Of a stretch of DNA of 64,000 nucleotides, positions 9,802 through 18,245 are shown piece by piece. The position numbers and the translations under genes are program-made. Position 1 is the stretch's first letter, and each line of letters opens with the position of its first letter. Below the pieces are notes generated by a model. The model had not been told where the DNA came from and did not search any database. It saw only the letters and a list, made by a program, of their open reading frames with translations. Source of the stretch: an uncultured Tateyamaria sp. (GTDB taxonomy: Bacteria > Pseudomonadota > Alphaproteobacteria > Rhodobacterales > Rhodobacteraceae); assembly GCF_947487805.1 (NCBI RefSeq), contig NZ_CANKXW010000003.1, positions 186,001-250,000 of the forward strand. The letters run 5' to 3'.

Positions 9802-10791
9802 TCAGAGCAGACCCGCATTCGCAAATTGCTGTTTCATGTCCGTCTGCGGGCGCGGGCCGATATGGCTGATCACCTCCGCGGCACAGAGGTTGCCCATCCG
9901 TCCGCAGGTGGCCAGGTCGCGCTCTGTCGCCATGCCATAGATGAACCCCGCCGCGAACTGGTCTCCCGCGCCCGTTGCATCCACGGGCGTCACCGTGTCC
10001 ACGGGGATGTCGTGGCGCGCGCCTCCGCCGATGATCGTGACCCCGTCACCTGACCGCGTGCAGACCATCAGGTCGATCATCCTGGCCGTCCGGGCCATCG
10101 CGGCCTCGAGGTCATCGGTCTCGAACAGGGATTTGATCTCGTGCTCGTTCCCGATCACGAAGTCCAGCTCGTTCCCGATCATGTCGAGGAAATCGGCGCG
10201 GTGCCGGTCCACGCAGAAGGGATCGGAAATGGCGATGCCCGCCTTGCCGCCCGCGCCGCGCGTCAGGCGCGAGGCCTGGCGGAACGCCTCCTTGCCCTTG
10301 TCCTTGTCAAAGAGATAGCCCTCGAGGAACATGATTTCCGCGCTTGCGGCCACGGCCTCGGGCACGTCCTCGGGGCCCAGTTCGGTCGAGATGCCCAAAT
10401 AGGTGTTCAGCGACCGCTCGCCATCCGGCGTGACAAAGATCATGCAGCGCGAGGTCGGCAATTCACCGTCCGGCACCGGCGCGTTCACGAAATCCGTACC
10501 GCTTTCGGCCATCGACTGGGCATAGAACCGGCCCAGCGCGTCGTCATGCACCCGCCCGATGAACGCCGTGGGCAGGCCCAGCGCACCCACGCCCGCAATC
10601 GTGTTGGCCACCGCCCCGCCGGGGGTTTGCAGCCGGTCCGTCATGGAGGCATAGAGCACCTCGCCCCGGTCCTGTTCGATCAGCTGCATGATCCCCTTTT
10701 CGATCCCCATGAGATCAAGAAAGCTGTCGTCAGCATGGGAGATCACATCGACAACGGCGTTGCCGATGCCGGCGAGCGTATATTTGGTCAT
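9802..10791 (-). CDS. PfkB-family sugar/adenosine kinase
   Basis: This 329-residue ribokinase-fold kinase phosphorylates a sugar or nucleoside using ATP. Visible signatures are GIGNAVVDVI at the N-terminus, TPGGAVANTIAGVGALG (PfkB motif 1, about 56-72), and DATGAGDQFAAGFIYG (motif 2, with the catalytic Asp, about 270-285). Overall layout is closest to the adenosine kinase branch common in alphaproteobacteria, but substrate cannot be fixed from sequence alone. Its start overlaps the nth stop (ATGA), so the two genes are coupled. Confidence 0.85.
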   Translation of the reverse strand: MTKYTLAGIGNAVVDVISHADDSFLDLMGIEKGIMQLIEQDRGEVLYASMTDRLQTPGGAVANTIAGVGALGLPTAFIGRVHDDALGRFYAQSMAESGTDFVNAPVPDGELPTSRCMIFVTPDGERSLNTYLGISTELGPEDVPEAVAASAEIMFLEGYLFDKDKGKEAFRQASRLTRGAGGKAGIAISDPFCVDRHRADFLDMIGNELDFVIGNEHEIKSLFETDDLEAAMARTARMIDLMVCTRSGDGVTIIGGGARHDIPVDTVTPVDATGAGDQFAAGFIYGMATERDLATCGRMGNLCAAEVISHIGPRPQTDMKQQFANAGLL

Positions 10792-11432
10792 TGGGTTTTG
10801 TCCTCAAACGGGCAGAGATCGCGGATGATGCAGGTCGGGCATTGCGGCTTGCGTGCCTTGCAATGGTAGCGCCCGTGCAAAATCATCCAGTGGTGAGCGT
10901 GAAGCTGGAAATCAGCGGGAATATTGTCTTCGATGGCGCGTTCGACCGCGTCCACGGTTTTGCCCGGCGCGATGCCGGTGCGGTTGCCCAGGCGAAAGAT
11001 ATGGGTGTCCACGGCCTGTGCGGGGTACTGCCACCACATGTTCAGCACGACATTGGCGGTCTTGCGCCCCACCCCCGGCAGCGATTGCAGGGCGGCGCGG
11101 GAATTGGGGACCACGCCGCCATAGTCGTCGACGAGGATCTGTGAGAGCTTGATCACGTTTTTGGCCTTTTGCCGAAAGAGGCCGATGGTCTTGATATGCT
11201 CGGTCAGCCCGTCAATCCCGAGGTCCAGCATCTTTTGCGGCGTGTCGGCCACCTGAAACAGCGCACGCGTCGCCTTGTTCACGCCCGCATCCGTGGCTTG
11301 CGCCGACAGGGCCACCGCCACGACCAGCGTATAGACGTTGACGTGCTCAAGCTCGCCCTTGGGTTCGGGGTCCGCCTCGTGAAACCGGGAAAAGATCGCG
11401 CGGATCGTGTGATAGTCGAGTTGCTTGGCCAT
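10788..11432 (-). CDS. nth: endonuclease III
   Basis: This 214-residue DNA glycosylase/AP lyase removes oxidised pyrimidines in base-excision repair. The helix-hairpin-helix LPGVGRKTANVVL contains the catalytic Lys, the catalytic Asp is in VDTHIFRLGNR, and the C-terminal [4Fe-4S] cluster motif C-x6-C-x2-C-x5-C is complete (CKARKPQCPTCIIRDLC). The start at 11432 (MAKQLDYHTI) is preferred over an upstream in-frame start because homologues begin here. It is followed by, and overlaps, the PfkB kinase. Confidence 0.93.
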   Translation of the reverse strand: MAKQLDYHTIRAIFSRFHEADPEPKGELEHVNVYTLVVAVALSAQATDAGVNKATRALFQVADTPQKMLDLGIDGLTEHIKTIGLFRQKAKNVIKLSQILVDDYGGVVPNSRAALQSLPGVGRKTANVVLNMWWQYPAQAVDTHIFRLGNRTGIAPGKTVDAVERAIEDNIPADFQLHAHHWMILHGRYHCKARKPQCPTCIIRDLCPFEDKTQ

Positions 11433-11482
11433 GGCGGGTGGTATGGGGAAATTTGCGCGCACGGGCAAGGGACCGCGTTACA

Positions 11483-12523
11483 TCAGGCGCCCCCGGCGCT
11501 CGCTTCGGCCCGGTCAAGAATCTCTTGCAGGTCCGCGCCGCGTCCGAAATCCGGCGCGCATGCCTCGCCCGCCTGAATGGCCGCGATGAACTTGGCATAG
11601 TTCGTGGGCACGGGCGGTGTTTCGATGTCGCGCCACGTGGCGGTTTCCAGATCCGGCGGCAGGCAGGCGCGCAGGCGGCTGGTGTTGCCCTGCCATTGCA
11701 CGTCCAGCGCGCCCTGATCCCCGTGCACCGACAGCCGCAGGTCGTTGAGGTGCCCGGTGGCAAAGCGCGTGGCCGTGATCACCCCCAGCGCACCATTGGC
11801 CAGCCGCACCTGCATCGTCGCGCTGTCATTGGCATCAAGTGTATAGTCCCCGATACGGTTGCCCGGCGCCTTGTCGAAGGTTGCCAGCTGGCAGGTCACC
11901 TCGGCCACCGGCTGATCCGCGGCAAAGGTGGCAAAGTCGAGGATGTGGATGCCCACATCCCCCAGCACGCCCTTGGAGCCATGCGCGGTGGACAGCCGCC
12001 AGAGCCATTGGCTTTCGCGGTCCCAGTGGCCCCATGCGGGCTGGACCAGCCAGCTTTGCAGATAGGAGGCCTCGATATGCCGGACAGTGCCGATGGCGCC
12101 TGCGCGCACCATGCGCGCGGCCTCTTGCAGGGCGGGCGCGTCGCGGTAGCTGAGGTTGACCATGTTCACCAGACCCGCCGCGCGGGCGGCGTCGGCCATT
12201 TCGCGGGCATGGGCGGCATTGGTGGCCAGCGGTTTTTCACAGAGCACATGCTTGCCCGCCGCGATGATCTGCATCGTGGTGGCGTGGTGGACGCCGTCGG
12301 GTGTGACATTGGCCACTGCATCGAACGCGCCCCAGTCCAGCGCATCCTGCAAGCTGGCGAACCCGGTGTCGATGCCGAACCGGGTCTGGAAGGCGGCCAG
12401 CCTGTCTGGGTCCATGTCCACGCAGGCGACGATCTGCGCGCCCGCGTCGCGGCCGAACTCTTCGGCATGTTTGTGGGCCATGCCGCCGGTGCCGAGGATC
12501 AGCAGGCGGACCGGGGCGGCCAT
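11483..12523 (-). CDS. Gfo/Idh/MocA family oxidoreductase
   Basis: A 346-residue NAD(P)-dependent dehydrogenase of sugar or inositol derivatives. The N-terminal Rossmann motif LLILGTGGMAHKHAEEFG and the family signature CEKPLATNAAHARE (catalytic Lys in EKP, about residue 95) are present. The start overlaps the stop of the ThuA-like gene by one base (TGATG), so the two are cotranscribed. ThuA plus Gfo/Idh pairs are common in catabolism of trehalose-like disaccharides through 3-keto sugars; no transporter is adjacent here, so substrate is open. Confidence 0.88.
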   Translation of the reverse strand: MAAPVRLLILGTGGMAHKHAEEFGRDAGAQIVACVDMDPDRLAAFQTRFGIDTGFASLQDALDWGAFDAVANVTPDGVHHATTMQIIAAGKHVLCEKPLATNAAHAREMADAARAAGLVNMVNLSYRDAPALQEAARMVRAGAIGTVRHIEASYLQSWLVQPAWGHWDRESQWLWRLSTAHGSKGVLGDVGIHILDFATFAADQPVAEVTCQLATFDKAPGNRIGDYTLDANDSATMQVRLANGALGVITATRFATGHLNDLRLSVHGDQGALDVQWQGNTSRLRACLPPDLETATWRDIETPPVPTNYAKFIAAIQAGEACAPDFGRGADLQEILDRAEASAGGA

Positions 12524-13308
12524 CAGCGGAACCCCTCTTCGCCGTCCTCGTGCAGGCGGGGGCCGCGTGCGGTGATCGGTTCGGGGGCGGCCTCGACCGG
12601 TACGTTGGGCGCATCGTTGGGGTCGCCGATGCGCGCCTCGGGGTTGAACGCCCAGCGCACGCCGTTGGCGATCACGCGGCGCACGTTGGCGTCGTGATAG
12701 GTGGGATAGGTTTCGTGGCCGGGCCGGAAATAGAACACGTTGCCCGCCCCGCGTTTGTAGGTCAGGCCCGAGCGGAACACCTCGCCGCCCTGAAACCAGC
12801 TGATGAACACGGTTTCCAGCGGTTCGGGCACGCCAAAGGGTTCGCCGTACATCTCTTCGTGCTCCAGCTCGAAACTGTCGGGCAGGCCTGCGGCAATCGG
12901 GTGGTGGCGCGACGTGACCCAGAGCCGTTCGCGTTCGCCCGCCTCGCGCCAGGTGAGGTTGCAGGGCGCGCCCATCAGCCGCTTGAACGGTTTGGCAAAA
13001 TGGGCGGAGTGCAGGAAGATGATGCCCATCCCGCCCCACACGGCGTCACAGACGCGGTCGACGATGGCGTCCTCGACATCGCCGTGGGCGGCGTGGCCCC
13101 ACCAGATCAGCACGTCGGTCTCTGCCAGCCGCGCCTGCGTCAGCCCGTGTTCAGGGTCCTGCAAGGTGACGGAGGTTGCGCGGATGTCGTCATGGGTATT
13201 CAGCGCTGCCGCGATGCAATTGTGCATGCCGTCGGGATAGACCCCGGCAACGATCTTGTTTTCGCGCTCGTGGACGTTTTCGCCCCAAACGGTGACACGG
13301 ATGGTCAT
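12523..13308 (-). CDS. ThuA-like (trehalose utilisation) protein
   Basis: A 261-residue protein of the ThuA domain family, a class I glutamine-amidotransferase-like fold. Features include [15 protein letters not shown] at the start, [12 protein letters not shown] (about 68-79) and [16 protein letters not shown]. ThuA in rhizobia acts with ThuB in trehalose/maltitol catabolism; recent work links this family to 3-keto-sugar processing. It is first in a two-gene unit with a Gfo/Idh dehydrogenase. A LacI-type palindrome lies about 100 bp upstream, in the region shared with the divergent aminotransferase. Confidence 0.85.
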   Translation of the reverse strand: MTIRVTVWGENVHERENKIVAGVYPDGMHNCIAAALNTHDDIRATSVTLQDPEHGLTQARLAETDVLIWWGHAAHGDVEDAIVDRVCDAVWGGMGIIFLHSAHFAKPFKRLMGAPCNLTWREAGERERLWVTSRHHPIAAGLPDSFELEHEEMYGEPFGVPEPLETVFISWFQGGEVFRSGLTYKRGAGNVFYFRPGHETYPTYHDANVRRVIANGVRWAFNPEARIGDPNDAPNVPVEAAPEPITARGPRLHEDGEEGFR

Positions 13309-13407
13309 GAAAGTCTCCTGCGGTGTGGTGGTCGGGGCGGCGGTTTTTCTGTGTCCAAATCGCTTTGGGACGGTAGGAACGGCCCCCGGTCAAGTCAAGC
13401 GCCCAGT

Positions 13408-13419
13408 GTTTGCGCAAAC
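13408..13419. promoter_or_regulatory. LacI-type operator-like palindrome
   Basis: GTTTGCGCAAAC is a perfect 12-bp palindrome with the central CG typical of LacI/GalR-family operators. It lies in the 200-bp divergent region between the ThuA/Gfo-Idh unit and the aminotransferase gene. No LacI-type regulator gene is in the window, so the assignment is by pattern only. Confidence 0.4.
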
Positions 13420-13508
13420 GGGCATGGGGGCTGCGATATTGCAAGCGGGCGGAGTTGTTGGACGGTGCGGTTTGGCCTATGCCAAAGCGAGCAGGATGGA
13501 GCACCGGC

Positions 13509-14639
13509 ATGGACATTGAGCCCTTTGGCGTCGAGCTGTGGATGAACGAGTGGGAGACGCGCTGCGACTGGAACCTCGCGGAGACCTGCGTGGAAAGCAT
13601 GACCATCGCGCAGCTGATGCAGATCGCGGGCCGGAATGACATGGATCTGGCCGAACTGATGGGCATGAAGATGACCTATGGCGCGATTGAGGGGTCGGAC
13701 CGGCTGCGCGCGGCGATTGCGGCGCTTTATGATCGGCAGAGCCCGGCGCATATCGTCGTGACCCACGGCACCATTGGGGCCAACATGCTGGTGCACAAGA
13801 CGCTTGTGGGGCCGGGCGATCATGTGGTGGCGGTGACGCCGACCTACCAGCAACACTATTCCATCCCGGCCAGCATCGGCGCGGAGGTCACGCAGCTGCG
13901 CCTGCGGGAGGCGGACGGGTGGTTGCCCGATCTGGAGGCGCTGCGGGCGATGGTGCGGCCCGACACGCGGCTGATTGCGCTGACCAATCCCAACAACCCA
14001 ACCGGCGCGCTGATCCCGCGCGCGATGCTCGAAGAGATCGCGGACATCGCGCGCAGCGTGGGGGCCTGGGTGTTGTGCGACGAGGTGTATCGCGGGACCG
14101 ACCAGACGGGCGGCGGCATGACCGCGTCCATGGCCGACCTCTATGAAAAGGGCATCAGCACCGCCAGCATGTCCAAGGCGTTTTCGCTGGCGGGCCTGCG
14201 GCTGGGCTGGGTGGCCGCCCCGCCCGACCTGATCCACGACATCATGATCCACCGCGATTACGACACCATTTCCGTGGGCATGATCGACGACCATTTCGCC
14301 ACAATGGCGCTGGAGAACAGCGCCAAGGTGCTGGCCCGCAGCCACGCCATCACCCGCGAGAACCTGTCCACCCTGTCTGATTGGGTAGAGGCCGAAGACA
14401 GCATCAGTTGGGTCCGCCCGCGGTCGGGCACAACCGCCCTGCTGAAATACACCCATGACATCCCGTCGCGCGATGTCTGTGTGGACCTGCTGGAAAAGAC
14501 CGGCGTGCTGCTGACGCCCGGTTCGGCGCTGGGGATGGAGGGGTATCTGCGCATCGGTTACGCCAACGCGCCGTCCGTCCTGCGCACCGGGCTGGGGCAT
14601 ATGTCGGCCTATCTGGCGGCCCTGCCCGACTGGAATTAG
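13509..14639 (+). CDS. class I/II PLP-dependent aminotransferase
   Basis: A 376-residue fold-type I aminotransferase. The conserved NPNNPTGALI (Asn binding PLP), CDEVYRG (Asp to PLP pyridine N), catalytic-lysine motif SMSKAFSLAGLRLGW and the C-terminal LRIGYAN substrate-carboxylate Arg are all visible. Amino-donor specificity cannot be told. The start at 13509 was chosen because homologues begin with the MDIEPFGVELW segment; the 33-codon upstream extension covers the promoter region. Confidence 0.85.
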   Translation: MDIEPFGVELWMNEWETRCDWNLAETCVESMTIAQLMQIAGRNDMDLAELMGMKMTYGAIEGSDRLRAAIAALYDRQSPAHIVVTHGTIGANMLVHKTLVGPGDHVVAVTPTYQQHYSIPASIGAEVTQLRLREADGWLPDLEALRAMVRPDTRLIALTNPNNPTGALIPRAMLEEIADIARSVGAWVLCDEVYRGTDQTGGGMTASMADLYEKGISTASMSKAFSLAGLRLGWVAAPPDLIHDIMIHRDYDTISVGMIDDHFATMALENSAKVLARSHAITRENLSTLSDWVEAEDSISWVRPRSGTTALLKYTHDIPSRDVCVDLLEKTGVLLTPGSALGMEGYLRIGYANAPSVLRTGLGHMSAYLAALPDWN

Positions 14640-14688
14640 CCGCAGGAAACGGGTCGCATGGCGATCCCGCGTGCCATAGGTTCGGACC

Positions 14689-15549
14689 ATGGAACAGACC
14701 GATCACAGCACCGCCGAACAGGGATATCATTTCAACGTCATGCGCCGGGCCATTGACCTGATCGACGGCGCGGACGCCCCGTTGAGCCTTGAGGCGCTGG
14801 CGGCCGAGATGGGCATGAGCCCCGCGCATTTCCAGCGCATATTTTCGCGCTGGGTCGGGGTGTCACCCAAGCGGTACCAGCAATATCTGGCCCTTGGCCA
14901 CGCCAAGGCGCTGCTGAGCGAACGGTTCACCACGCTGGAGACCGCCCATGCCACGGGGCTGAGCGGATCGGGGCGGCTGCATGATCTGTTCCTGCGCTGG
15001 GAGGCGATGAGCCCCGGCGATTTCGCCAAGGGTGGTGCCGGGTTGACCATCTTTTGGGGCTGGTTCGACAGCCCGTTTGGTCCGGCCATCGTGATGGGCA
15101 CGGACAAAGGGATCTGTGGCTTGGGCTTTGCCGCCGAGATGGGCGAGGACTGGGCCATGCAGGACCTGCTGCGCCGCTGGCCCAAGGCTGATTTTGTCGA
15201 AGACCCGATGCGCCTGCGCCCTTGGGTTCTGGCGGCCTTTGGCGCGGAGAATGCCGAGTTGAGCGAGGCGCCGCTTTACCTGATTGGCGCGCCGTTTCAG
15301 ATCAAGGTCTGGGAGGCGCTGTTGCGGGTACCGTCGGGCCATGTCACCACCTATTCCGAGATCGCGGACAGCATCGGCAACCCCCGCGCCGTACGGGCCG
15401 TGGGCACCGCCGTGGGGCGCAATCCGGTCAGCTGGCTGATCCCGTGCCACCGCGCCTTGCGCAAGTCGGGGGGGCTTGGCGGCTATCACTGGGGTCTGCC
15501 GGTCAAGCGGGCGCTCTTGGCCTACGAATCCGCCCGCGCCGAGGCCTGA
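14689..15549 (+). CDS. AraC-type HTH / methylated-DNA-protein cysteine methyltransferase fusion (Ada-like)
   Basis: A 286-residue two-domain protein. Residues about 1-105 are an AraC-type helix-turn-helix (LEALAAEMGMSPAHFQRIFS). The C-terminal part is an O6-alkylguanine-DNA alkyltransferase with the acceptor cysteine in IPCHR and the DNA-binding VTTYSEIADSIGNPRAVRAVG segment. The N-terminal zinc/phosphotriester-repair domain of E. coli Ada is absent, so this is the shorter Ada form that repairs alkylated guanine and may sense damage through the alkyltransferase domain. It stands alone, 50 bp downstream of the aminotransferase. Confidence 0.87.
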   Translation: MEQTDHSTAEQGYHFNVMRRAIDLIDGADAPLSLEALAAEMGMSPAHFQRIFSRWVGVSPKRYQQYLALGHAKALLSERFTTLETAHATGLSGSGRLHDLFLRWEAMSPGDFAKGGAGLTIFWGWFDSPFGPAIVMGTDKGICGLGFAAEMGEDWAMQDLLRRWPKADFVEDPMRLRPWVLAAFGAENAELSEAPLYLIGAPFQIKVWEALLRVPSGHVTTYSEIADSIGNPRAVRAVGTAVGRNPVSWLIPCHRALRKSGGLGGYHWGLPVKRALLAYESARAEA

Positions 15550-15649
15550 GCCGCGATCACGCGCCGGTCACAGTTGTGCGCGGGTTGTTGCTTATTGCAT
15601 TTTCCCCCTGTTTCGGGGAACCGCGCCCCCCTATCTTGCGTTTCATAAC

Positions 15650-15671
15650 GGGGTCTGCCCGAACAGACCCC
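15650..15671 (+). other. leader hairpin before OmpA lipoprotein gene
   Basis: ggggtctg-cccgaa-cagacccc is a perfect 8-bp stem with a 6-base loop ending 29 bp before the OmpA-family start. A second hairpin (ttcccc-ctgtttc-ggggaa, about 15602-15620) lies upstream. They could be a 5' UTR stability structure, or the end of the upstream transcript. Confidence 0.35.
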
Positions 15672-15700
15672 ACCCCTTCGAAGGCAGTAGGACGACAGAT

Positions 15701-16360
15701 ATGCTTAAATCCCCCCTCATCTTTGGCGTGGGCGCTATTGCAGCACTCAGCGCGTGCACGGACCCCGCCGCATTGGGAACGGTTGGCCCCAGCGGCGAGC
15801 CGATCAACGAAAACCGCAACCGGGGCGCGGCCATCGGGGCGGCGTCGGGCGCGGTGATCGGTGCCGTCGTGGGCGACCGCAACACGGCCTTGGCCGGTGC
15901 CGTCGCGGGTGGCCTGATCGGTGGCGCCATCGGTTATGACCTTGACCAGCAAGAGGCCGAGCTGCGCCGGGATCTGAACAGCAACGTGACCATCACCAAC
16001 ACCGGTGACCGGCTGATCGTGTCCTTCCCCGAGGCGATCCTTTTTGCCTCTGGCAGCTTTGCCGTGCGTCCGGGCCTGTCGGGTGACATGGGCGATCTGG
16101 CGGGCAGCCTGCAACGCTATCCCAACTCGACCGTGCAGATCGTGGGCCATACGGACAGTGACGGCGAAGCCGCGTTCAACCAGCAGCTGTCCGAGCGCCG
16201 CGCCAATGCGGTGGCGGATGTACTGATGCGTCAGGGCGTGCCGTTCAACCGGATCCAGACCTTTGGCCGCGGCGAAAGCCAGCCCATCGCGACGAACCTG
16301 ACGCCCGAGGGCAAGGCCCAGAACCGGCGCGTCGAGATCGTCATTCTGCCCAACGCCTGA
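15701..16360 (+). CDS. OmpA-family outer-membrane lipoprotein
   Basis: A 219-residue lipoprotein with a signal peptide ending in the lipobox LSAC (Cys at about 19). A glycine-zipper segment follows (about 45-85, RGAAIGAASGAVIGAVVG), then a C-terminal OmpA peptidoglycan-binding domain (about 105-219) with VQIVGHTDSDG and LSERRANAVADVL. It resembles YiaD-type proteins and should tether the outer membrane to peptidoglycan. The start at 15701 is preferred since the upstream in-frame extension runs into the previous gene. Confidence 0.88.
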   Translation: MLKSPLIFGVGAIAALSACTDPAALGTVGPSGEPINENRNRGAAIGAASGAVIGAVVGDRNTALAGAVAGGLIGGAIGYDLDQQEAELRRDLNSNVTITNTGDRLIVSFPEAILFASGSFAVRPGLSGDMGDLAGSLQRYPNSTVQIVGHTDSDGEAAFNQQLSERRANAVADVLMRQGVPFNRIQTFGRGESQPIATNLTPEGKAQNRRVEIVILPNA

Positions 16361-16385
16361 TCACGCAGGTCATTTGAACCTACGG

Positions 16386-16419
16386 AGGCCCGGGATCCTT
16401 TCCCGGGTCTCTTGCGTTG
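16386..16419 (+). terminator. rho-independent-like terminator after OmpA lipoprotein gene
   Basis: A 10-bp stem (aggcccggga/tcccgggtct, one G-U pair) with loop tcctt starts 26 bp after the stop and is followed by a modest T-rich run (cttgcgttg). Confidence 0.6.
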
Positions 16420-16473
16420 TGGACGGAAGGTTGCGATCACGATGCAACGCGGATTGAGGTACAAGGACACGAC

Positions 16474-17016
16474 ATGACCACACCGACGCTTTTGGGGATT
16501 TCCGGTTCGCTGCGGACCGGGTCGACGAACCGCAAGTTGCTGCGCGAGGGTGCGCGGCTGTTTGGCGACTGTACCTATGTGGAGGCGGATATCCAGATGC
16601 CTCTCTACGATGGTGATCTGGAAGAGGCCGATGGCATTCCCGAGGCCGCCGAGACGCTGGCCGGGCAGATCGCCGAGGCCGACGCCGTGATCGTGTCGAC
16701 GCCGGAATACAACAAGGCGCCGTCCGGTGCGCTGAAGAATGCGCTGGACTGGGTCAGCCGGGTCAAGGGCAACCCTTGGGCCGACAAGCCGCTGGCGGTG
16801 ATGTCCGCCGCCGCAGGCCGCGCAGGCGGTGAGCGGGCGCAGATGGTGCTGCGGGGCTGTTTTGTGGCGTTTCGCCCGCGCATCCTGCAAGGTCCCGAGG
16901 TGCATCTGGCCGATTGCGGCAACCAGTTCGACGCCGACGGGCGGCTGACCGGGCAGCTTTATGTCGATACGCTGTCGCAACTGATGCAGGCGCTGCGGGC
17001 CGAGATCAAACGCTAG
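16474..17016 (+). CDS. NADPH-dependent FMN reductase family protein
   Basis: A 180-residue flavodoxin-fold protein. The FMN phosphate loop LLGISGSLRTGSTNRKLL and the family motif TPEYNKAPSGALKNALDW are clear. Such proteins reduce FMN, quinones, azo compounds or chromate. The start at 16474 has an AAGGA site. Its TAG stop overlaps the stop of the convergent VOC gene within CTAG. Confidence 0.88.
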   Translation: MTTPTLLGISGSLRTGSTNRKLLREGARLFGDCTYVEADIQMPLYDGDLEEADGIPEAAETLAGQIAEADAVIVSTPEYNKAPSGALKNALDWVSRVKGNPWADKPLAVMSAAAGRAGGERAQMVLRGCFVAFRPRILQGPEVHLADCGNQFDADGRLTGQLYVDTLSQLMQALRAEIKR

Positions 17017-17417
17017 GACGCGGGCACGCTGATTTCGATCAGGTTGCCGTCGGGGTCCCGCAGATAGAGCGAGACAATCGGAAACTGCGCGCCCGTGCGG
17101 GCGACGGGGCCGTCCTCGACCGCGACGTCGTGGGCGGCCAGGTGGGCCTGCCATGTGTCGAGCGGCGTGTCCGTCAGAAAGCACAGGTCCGCGGTGCCCG
17201 GTGCGGGGCTGCGCGCCTTGGGATCGAATTCGCCACCCTGCGGGTGCAGGTTGATCTTGTGCGGACCAAAGGCCAGCGCGTGGCGGGTGCTGCCGTCGGC
17301 CACCTGAAACGGGCGGTGCGCCATGCCCAGAACCTTGGTGTAGAACGTGATCGTGGCCTGCATGTCCGCCACCGTCAGCACGAGGTGATCGAGGCGGGCG
17401 AGTGTGGGCTGTTCCAT
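17013..17417 (-). CDS. VOC (glyoxalase/dioxygenase superfamily) protein
   Basis: A 134-residue single VOC domain of two beta-alpha-beta-beta-beta modules. The first opens with RLDHLVLTVADMQATITFY, the second ends in SLYLRDPDGNLIEI, with the usual metal-ligand positions (His in DHL, Glu in LIEI). Function could be a glyoxalase, extradiol dioxygenase or small-molecule-binding protein. The start at 17417 gives a normal-length protein; the much longer open frame upstream is antisense to the hydratase gene. Divergent from that gene with a 30-bp gap. Confidence 0.85.
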   Translation of the reverse strand: MEQPTLARLDHLVLTVADMQATITFYTKVLGMAHRPFQVADGSTRHALAFGPHKINLHPQGGEFDPKARSPAPGTADLCFLTDTPLDTWQAHLAAHDVAVEDGPVARTGAQFPIVSLYLRDPDGNLIEISVPAS

Positions 17418-17447
17418 TTCCGGGCTCCGTGGCGCATGGTCTGACCC

Positions 17448-18245
17448 ATGCAGAATGCCGATCAGACAACGACACGTCAAAGCGATGTGATGGACCCCGC
17501 CCGCGCGCAGGCGATGCAGGTGGCGATGGGCCTTGCGCCGACCCTTGCGCCGGGCGATGCGCTGCCGCCGTTCTTTCACCAGCTCTATTTCTGGACGCCG
17601 GTGGCAACCGACGGTCTGGGCCGGGACGGGCATCCGCGTGTGGGCGGGCTGATCCCCGACATGGGCCTGCCGCGCCGGATGTGGGCGGGCGGGCGGTTGG
17701 CCTTTCACGCGGCCCTGCGGCTGGGGGCCGAGGCCGAACGCGTGTCGGTATGCGAGGCCGCACAGGCCAAGACCGGCCGCACCGGGCCGCTGGCCTTTGT
17801 CACCTTGCGCCATGAGGTGTGGCAGGGCGGCGCGCTGTGCCTGACCGAGTGGCAGGACCTTGTCTACCGCGAGGACCCGGACGCCAATGCGCCCCGGCCT
17901 GTGCCACCGGACGCAGCCACGGGCGCAGAGGCCGAGCGGGAGGTGCGGTTCGACGCCACGCTGCTCTTTCGCTATTCGGCGCTGACTTTCAACGGGCACC
18001 GCATTCATTACGACCAGCCCTATGCGCGGGATGTTGAAGGGTATGGTGGGTTGGTGGTGCATGGGCCCTTGTTGGCGCAGCACCTGATGCTGATGGCGCA
18101 GGCCGATTTGGGGCCGCTCCGGACCTTTGCCTTTCGCGCGGTGTCGCCGTTGATGCACCATGAGGCCGCGACACTGTGCCGGGCGGGGCGCAAGCTGTGG
18201 GTGCGGGGGCCGGATGGGCGGCTGTGCATGCAGGCCGAAGCCTAG
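17448..18245 (+). CDS. MaoC-like / FAS1-like acyl dehydratase (hot-dog fold)
   Basis: A 265-residue protein resembling the double hot-dog (R)-specific hydratases that include mesaconyl-C4-CoA hydratase. The catalytic region is RYSALTFNGHRIHYDQPYA (about 173-191), with the His acting on an acyl-CoA thioester, followed by GYGGLVVHGPLLA. It likely hydrates or dehydrates an enoyl-CoA. No adjacent pathway genes define the substrate. It overlaps the convergent FAD oxidoreductase by 4 bp at the 3' end. Confidence 0.75.
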   Translation: MQNADQTTTRQSDVMDPARAQAMQVAMGLAPTLAPGDALPPFFHQLYFWTPVATDGLGRDGHPRVGGLIPDMGLPRRMWAGGRLAFHAALRLGAEAERVSVCEAAQAKTGRTGPLAFVTLRHEVWQGGALCLTEWQDLVYREDPDANAPRPVPPDAATGAEAEREVRFDATLLFRYSALTFNGHRIHYDQPYARDVEGYGGLVVHGPLLAQHLMLMAQADLGPLRTFAFRAVSPLMHHEAATLCRAGRKLWVRGPDGRLCMQAEA

